DNA from: Streptomyces sp. APSN-46.1
GTDB lineage: Bacteria; Actinomycetota; Actinomycetes; Streptomycetales; Streptomycetaceae
NCBI RefSeq assembly: GCF_022815725.1
Contig: NZ_JALGRF010000011.1
Location: forward strand, 62,001-126,000
DNA: 64,000 bases
Direction: 5' to 3'
Part shown: positions 61,546 to 64,000 of the stretch, one piece after another
Position numbering within the stretch: position 1 is the stretch's first letter
Layout of the letters: each line of letters opens with the position of its first letter
Position numbers and translations under genes: made by a program
Notes under the pieces: model-generated
What the model was told of the DNA's origin: nothing
What the model saw: only the letters and a program-made list of their open reading frames with translations
Databases searched by the model: none

Positions 61546-61758
61546 GGCGAAGTCCCTTCATGGGTGTGCTCACTGGGCGGGTGGGGAGGTGCGTGGCGGT
61601 CGTGGACCGCCGCAAGTCCAAGACCACCGCACCAGGACGCGGTAAAACAGTCCGTAGCCATAGGGCTGCAAGGAGTTTGCATCTCGTGCAAGTACGGACG
61701 GCCGCGTGCCGAGCCCCGCTCTGAGGGCCACGCAGCCTCGGCTACACCGGGACGGGTT

Positions 61759-63147
61759 ATGGATGCGGTTCGAAAGCCACAGGGGACGTTCCCAGCGACG
61801 GCAACACCCGGCGAGGTGGTCCGCAGAACGCGTAGAACCCAGGGCATGACCCTGGCCAAGCTCGGGTCGCTGACCGGCTACTCGGCCGCCCAGGTATCAC
61901 GCTTAGAGCGCGGAAAGTCCGCCATGACGGACCTCTCCGTGCTCCAGAGGTTCGCCCGGGCGCTCGACATCCCACCGCAGGCCCTCGGCCTCGCACCGAC
62001 CACAGGCGCCCATCCGGACCCGCTCAGTCAGCGAATTGGGCCGTATCCCAGCCTGCCCGCCCCTACTGTGGGAATCCCAGGGCGCGAAGACGGAGAGGAC
62101 CCGGTGCGCACGCGAAGGCAACTGCTCGCGAACCTGGCGGTCACCGCGGCGGCCGCCATGGGGGCTCCTGTCGCCGGCGCCGCCCCGGCCAAGACGGAGG
62201 AGGCGCGGCTCGGTGAGACGCTCGTCGCGGGGCTGCGGGACGCGATGCTGGGACTCGGCCGCACAGCCACGGACGCGCCCCTGGACCTCCTTGCGGCGGA
62301 ACTGCGCCGCGCCTCGGCCGACTTCAACGACTGCGCGTACTCCAGCCTCGCCCTGCGGCTGCCACGCCTGATCTCCGCCGGGCACCAGTCCACCAGCGGC
62401 ACCGACAACTTCGCCGTGTTGGCGCAGGCCTACCTCCTGGCGACGCGAATCCTCATCAAGCTCGACGAGCCGCAACTCGGCTGGATGACAGCCGACCGCG
62501 CCCGGCAGTTCGCCGCCGCCGGCGGGGCGCCCGTGGCGGTCGCGGAGGCGGCCCGTCAGCAGGCCGTTCTCGCCCGCAAGGCGGGGTGGCACGATCAGGC
62601 GCTCACCCTCGCTCTGAACGCCGCTGACGACCCGGCTCTGCGCGAGCTCGGGAACGCCGGGGTCGCCCAGCGAGGTCTGCTGGTCCAGTGCGCCGCCTAC
62701 ACCGTCGCCCACCAACGCGATCAAACCGGCATGCGTGAGCTGACCAGCGAGGCTGCCGCCATCGCCAAGGGCCTGGGCGCCGCCACCCACCTTCGGGATA
62801 CCAACGGCGGGTTCAGCTGGGCCACCGTGCAGCTGCACCTGATCTCGGCGGAGAACACCGCCGGTGATCCTTCGGCCGCCGTCGCTGCCGCGGACGCTCT
62901 TGCCCCCCAAGCGCTCCCCACCACGGAGCGGCGCGCGCTCTACTTCACCGACCGCGCGAAGGCGTTCGCTCAGTGGGGCCGGCGAGACGAATGCATCCGC
63001 GCTCTCCTCCAGGCCGAGTACTGGGCCCCTCAGGAGACCCACGCCCGCCCAGCTGTGAAGTCCCTCGTCTCCGGCCTCCTGCTCTCCGGGCGCGCCACAC
63101 CCGAGCTCCGAGGCATCGCCGCCCGTACCGGCGTCCTGCACGGCTAG
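61759..63147 (+). CDS. XRE-family regulator with TPR-like C-terminal domain
   Basis: In this 462-residue protein the N-terminal HTH (EVVRRTRRTQGMTLAKLGSLTGYSAAQVSRLERGKS, residues about 20-54; pattern only) is followed by a linker and a long all-helical part with TPR-like repeats. This resembles Streptomyces regulators controlled by small signals or partner proteins. Codon 49 (61903-61905) is TTA, inside the recognition region of the HTH, so translation may need the bldA tRNA. It is divergent from the aminotransferase operon, its likely target. A start farther in is possible but would cut the HTH. Confidence 0.8.
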   Translation: MDAVRKPQGTFPATATPGEVVRRTRRTQGMTLAKLGSLTGYSAAQVSRLERGKSAMTDLSVLQRFARALDIPPQALGLAPTTGAHPDPLSQRIGPYPSLPAPTVGIPGREDGEDPVRTRRQLLANLAVTAAAAMGAPVAGAAPAKTEEARLGETLVAGLRDAMLGLGRTATDAPLDLLAAELRRASADFNDCAYSSLALRLPRLISAGHQSTSGTDNFAVLAQAYLLATRILIKLDEPQLGWMTADRARQFAAAGGAPVAVAEAARQQAVLARKAGWHDQALTLALNAADDPALRELGNAGVAQRGLLVQCAAYTVAHQRDQTGMRELTSEAAAIAKGLGAATHLRDTNGGFSWATVQLHLISAENTAGDPSAAVAAADALAPQALPTTERRALYFTDRAKAFAQWGRRDECIRALLQAEYWAPQETHARPAVKSLVSGLLLSGRATPELRGIAARTGVLHG

Positions 63148-63396
63148 CTAGCCGACGAGGCCGCCGATTGGCCGACGCGTGACGACGAAGAGGGCGGGCG
63201 CCGGGTCCGTTCCTACCCGCTCGCCCTCAGGGCGTCCATGTCGTCGGACCCCGCCCCGCCACTCGATCAGCAGTGGGTCGTCCAGGCGTACGGTGTGTCC
63301 GGATCCAGGCCAGCCCGGCGTCCGGGCCGGTACCGCCTCAACTCAACGGACTGCGGGCCTATTTGGACACGGCTGGATAACGTAGCGACCTTCCTC
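63148..63396. other. Spacer with no supported gene
   Basis: There are about 250 bp between the XRE stop and the transporter promoter. One plus-strand frame (around 63160-63300, reading LDQQWVVQAYGVSG) has coding-like composition but no start, family or end, and may be a remnant. Nothing else was seen. Confidence 0.35.
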
Positions 63397-63439
63397 TTGT
63401 GCAGTGCAATTTCACATTACTATGTTACCGGTCACATCG
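63397..63439 (+). promoter_or_regulatory. Promoter/operator identical in core to that of the collagenase gene
   Basis: TTGTGC (63397-63402), an 18-bp spacer and TATGTT (63421-63426). Positions 63402-63428 are identical to 46972-46998, and TCACATCG (63432-63439) keeps the 3-nt spacing. It lies 30 bp before the peptide-binding lipoprotein start. Confidence 0.7.
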
Positions 63440-63468
63440 TAGAGCGCGGCCCTTCACTGGAGTGACCC

Positions 63469-64000
63469 ATGACCAAGCGCACCCAACTCGCCCTCGCCAC
63501 CACCCTGGTGGCGGCTCTCGCACTCGGTGCCTCGGGCTGCTCCGACACCACCAAGAAGGGCACGGGCGCCGCCGGTGCCTCCAACCCCGCCGCCGCCAAC
63601 GACGGCAAGATCCTCGGCGGCACCCCGGTCAAGGGCGGGACGCTGACGGTCCTGTCCAACCAGGACTTCTCCCACCTCGACCCGGCCCGCAACTGGACGA
63701 TGCCGACCATGGACTTCGGCACCCGCCTCCTCTACCGCACGCTCGTCACCTTCAAGGCCGAGCCCGGCAAGGCCGGCAGCGAGCTGGTCCCCGACCTCGC
63801 CACCGACCTCGGCACCCCCTCCAACGGGGGCAGGACCTGGACCTTCACCCTCAAGGAGGGCCTGAAGTACGAGGACGGCTCGCCCATCAAGGCCCAGGAC
63901 GTCAAGTACAACGTCGAGCGCTCCTTCGCCCCCGACCTCACCGGCGGCCCCGACTACGCCGCCCAGTACCTGGCCGGCACCGAGGGCTACAAGGGCCCCC
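63469..64000 (+). CDS. Peptide ABC transporter substrate-binding lipoprotein (family 5), 3' truncated
   Basis: The first 177 residues are present. The lipoprotein signal MTKRTQLALATTLVAALALG ends in a lipobox with Cys24 (ASGC). The SBP_bac_5 start follows: VKGGTLTVLSNQDFSHLDPARNW, LLYRTLVTF, LVPDLATDLG and TFTLKEGLKYEDGSPIKAQDVKYNVERSF (family patterns). Such proteins bind oligopeptides for Opp/Dpp importers, and permease and ATPase genes should follow beyond the window. The promoter matches that of the collagenase, so import of collagen-derived peptides is a specific prediction. TGGAG lies 7 nt before the ATG. Confidence 0.88.
   Translation, partial: MTKRTQLALATTLVAALALGASGCSDTTKKGTGAAGASNPAAANDGKILGGTPVKGGTLTVLSNQDFSHLDPARNWTMPTMDFGTRLLYRTLVTFKAEPGKAGSELVPDLATDLGTPSNGGRTWTFTLKEGLKYEDGSPIKAQDVKYNVERSFAPDLTGGPDYAAQYLAGTEGYKGP

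Overview
The window looks like a piece of a Streptomyces chromosome. GC content is very high with strong third-position G/C bias, GTG starts are common, neighbouring genes often overlap by 4 bp (ATGA or GTGA), and several families are typical of the genus (SepF-like protein, MeaB with two-subunit methylmalonyl-CoA mutase, Pnkp/Hen1, an arcA-arcB pair, a DmdR/IdeR-type iron box, TTA codons in regulatory genes). No rRNA, tRNA, CRISPR array or transposase was seen.

Layout. 1-8.7 kb: edge of what looks like a specialised-metabolite locus (alpha/beta-hydrolase end, 4'-phosphopantetheinyl transferase, BBE-like flavin oxidase, DHA2 exporter, LysR, SnoaL-like protein, StrR/NovG-like ParB-fold activator, NmrA-like and aldo/keto reductases). 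Three of these genes carry the rare TTA codon. 8.7-16 kb: a helicase remnant, an Lrp/asparaginase divergent pair, and the minus-strand mutA-mutB-meaB operon. 16-22.7 kb: a repeat-rich spacer, a predicted leaderless Cys-codon leader peptide, and a six-gene sulfonate-sulfur operon (dioxygenase, FMN reductase, ABC importer, FMNH2 monooxygenase). 22.8-30.5 kb: housekeeping and conserved genes, including an iron-boxed DUF2470 protein, a SepF-like protein, an ATPase overlapping a MazG-type pyrophosphohydrolase, an F420-type oxidoreductase and a homocysteine methyltransferase. 30.5-37.7 kb: Hen1-Pnkp RNA repair, then arginine deiminase and ornithine carbamoyltransferase.

37.8-45.1 kb holds a CoA-dependent aromatic degradation locus of the 2-aminobenzoyl-CoA type: enoyl-CoA hydratase, fused flavin monooxygenase/old-yellow-enzyme reductase, PaaX regulator, aryl-CoA ligase, acyl-CoA dehydrogenase and RidA. 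The two outward promoters share a GTGACGGyAGTCA dyad, a good PaaX operator candidate. A very unusual secreted Trp/Asn/Asp repeat protein follows.

45.5-57.5 kb is the most coherent new-looking unit. An Xaa-Pro aminopeptidase and a secreted M9-type collagenase are followed by a complete upper hydroxyproline pathway (three-subunit D-hydroxyproline dehydrogenase, DHDPS-fold deaminase, two proline-racemase-family enzymes, an ornithine-cyclodeaminase-family protein) and a GntR regulator. GTnAC-core sites precede three of its transcription units. The promoter upstream of the collagenase is repeated almost exactly upstream of a peptide-binding ABC lipoprotein at 63.5 kb. I infer a collagen/gelatin utilisation regulon: secreted cleavage, peptide import, X-Pro trimming and hydroxyproline catabolism.

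57.5-63.1 kb: UDP-sugar-dehydrogenase-like gene, a frameshifted SIR2-like gene, a class III aminotransferase and a divergent TTA-containing XRE regulator. Two copies of a roughly 130-bp perfect-armed palindrome lie at 16.2 and 50.8 kb, and the second is inserted inside the hydroxyproline operon.
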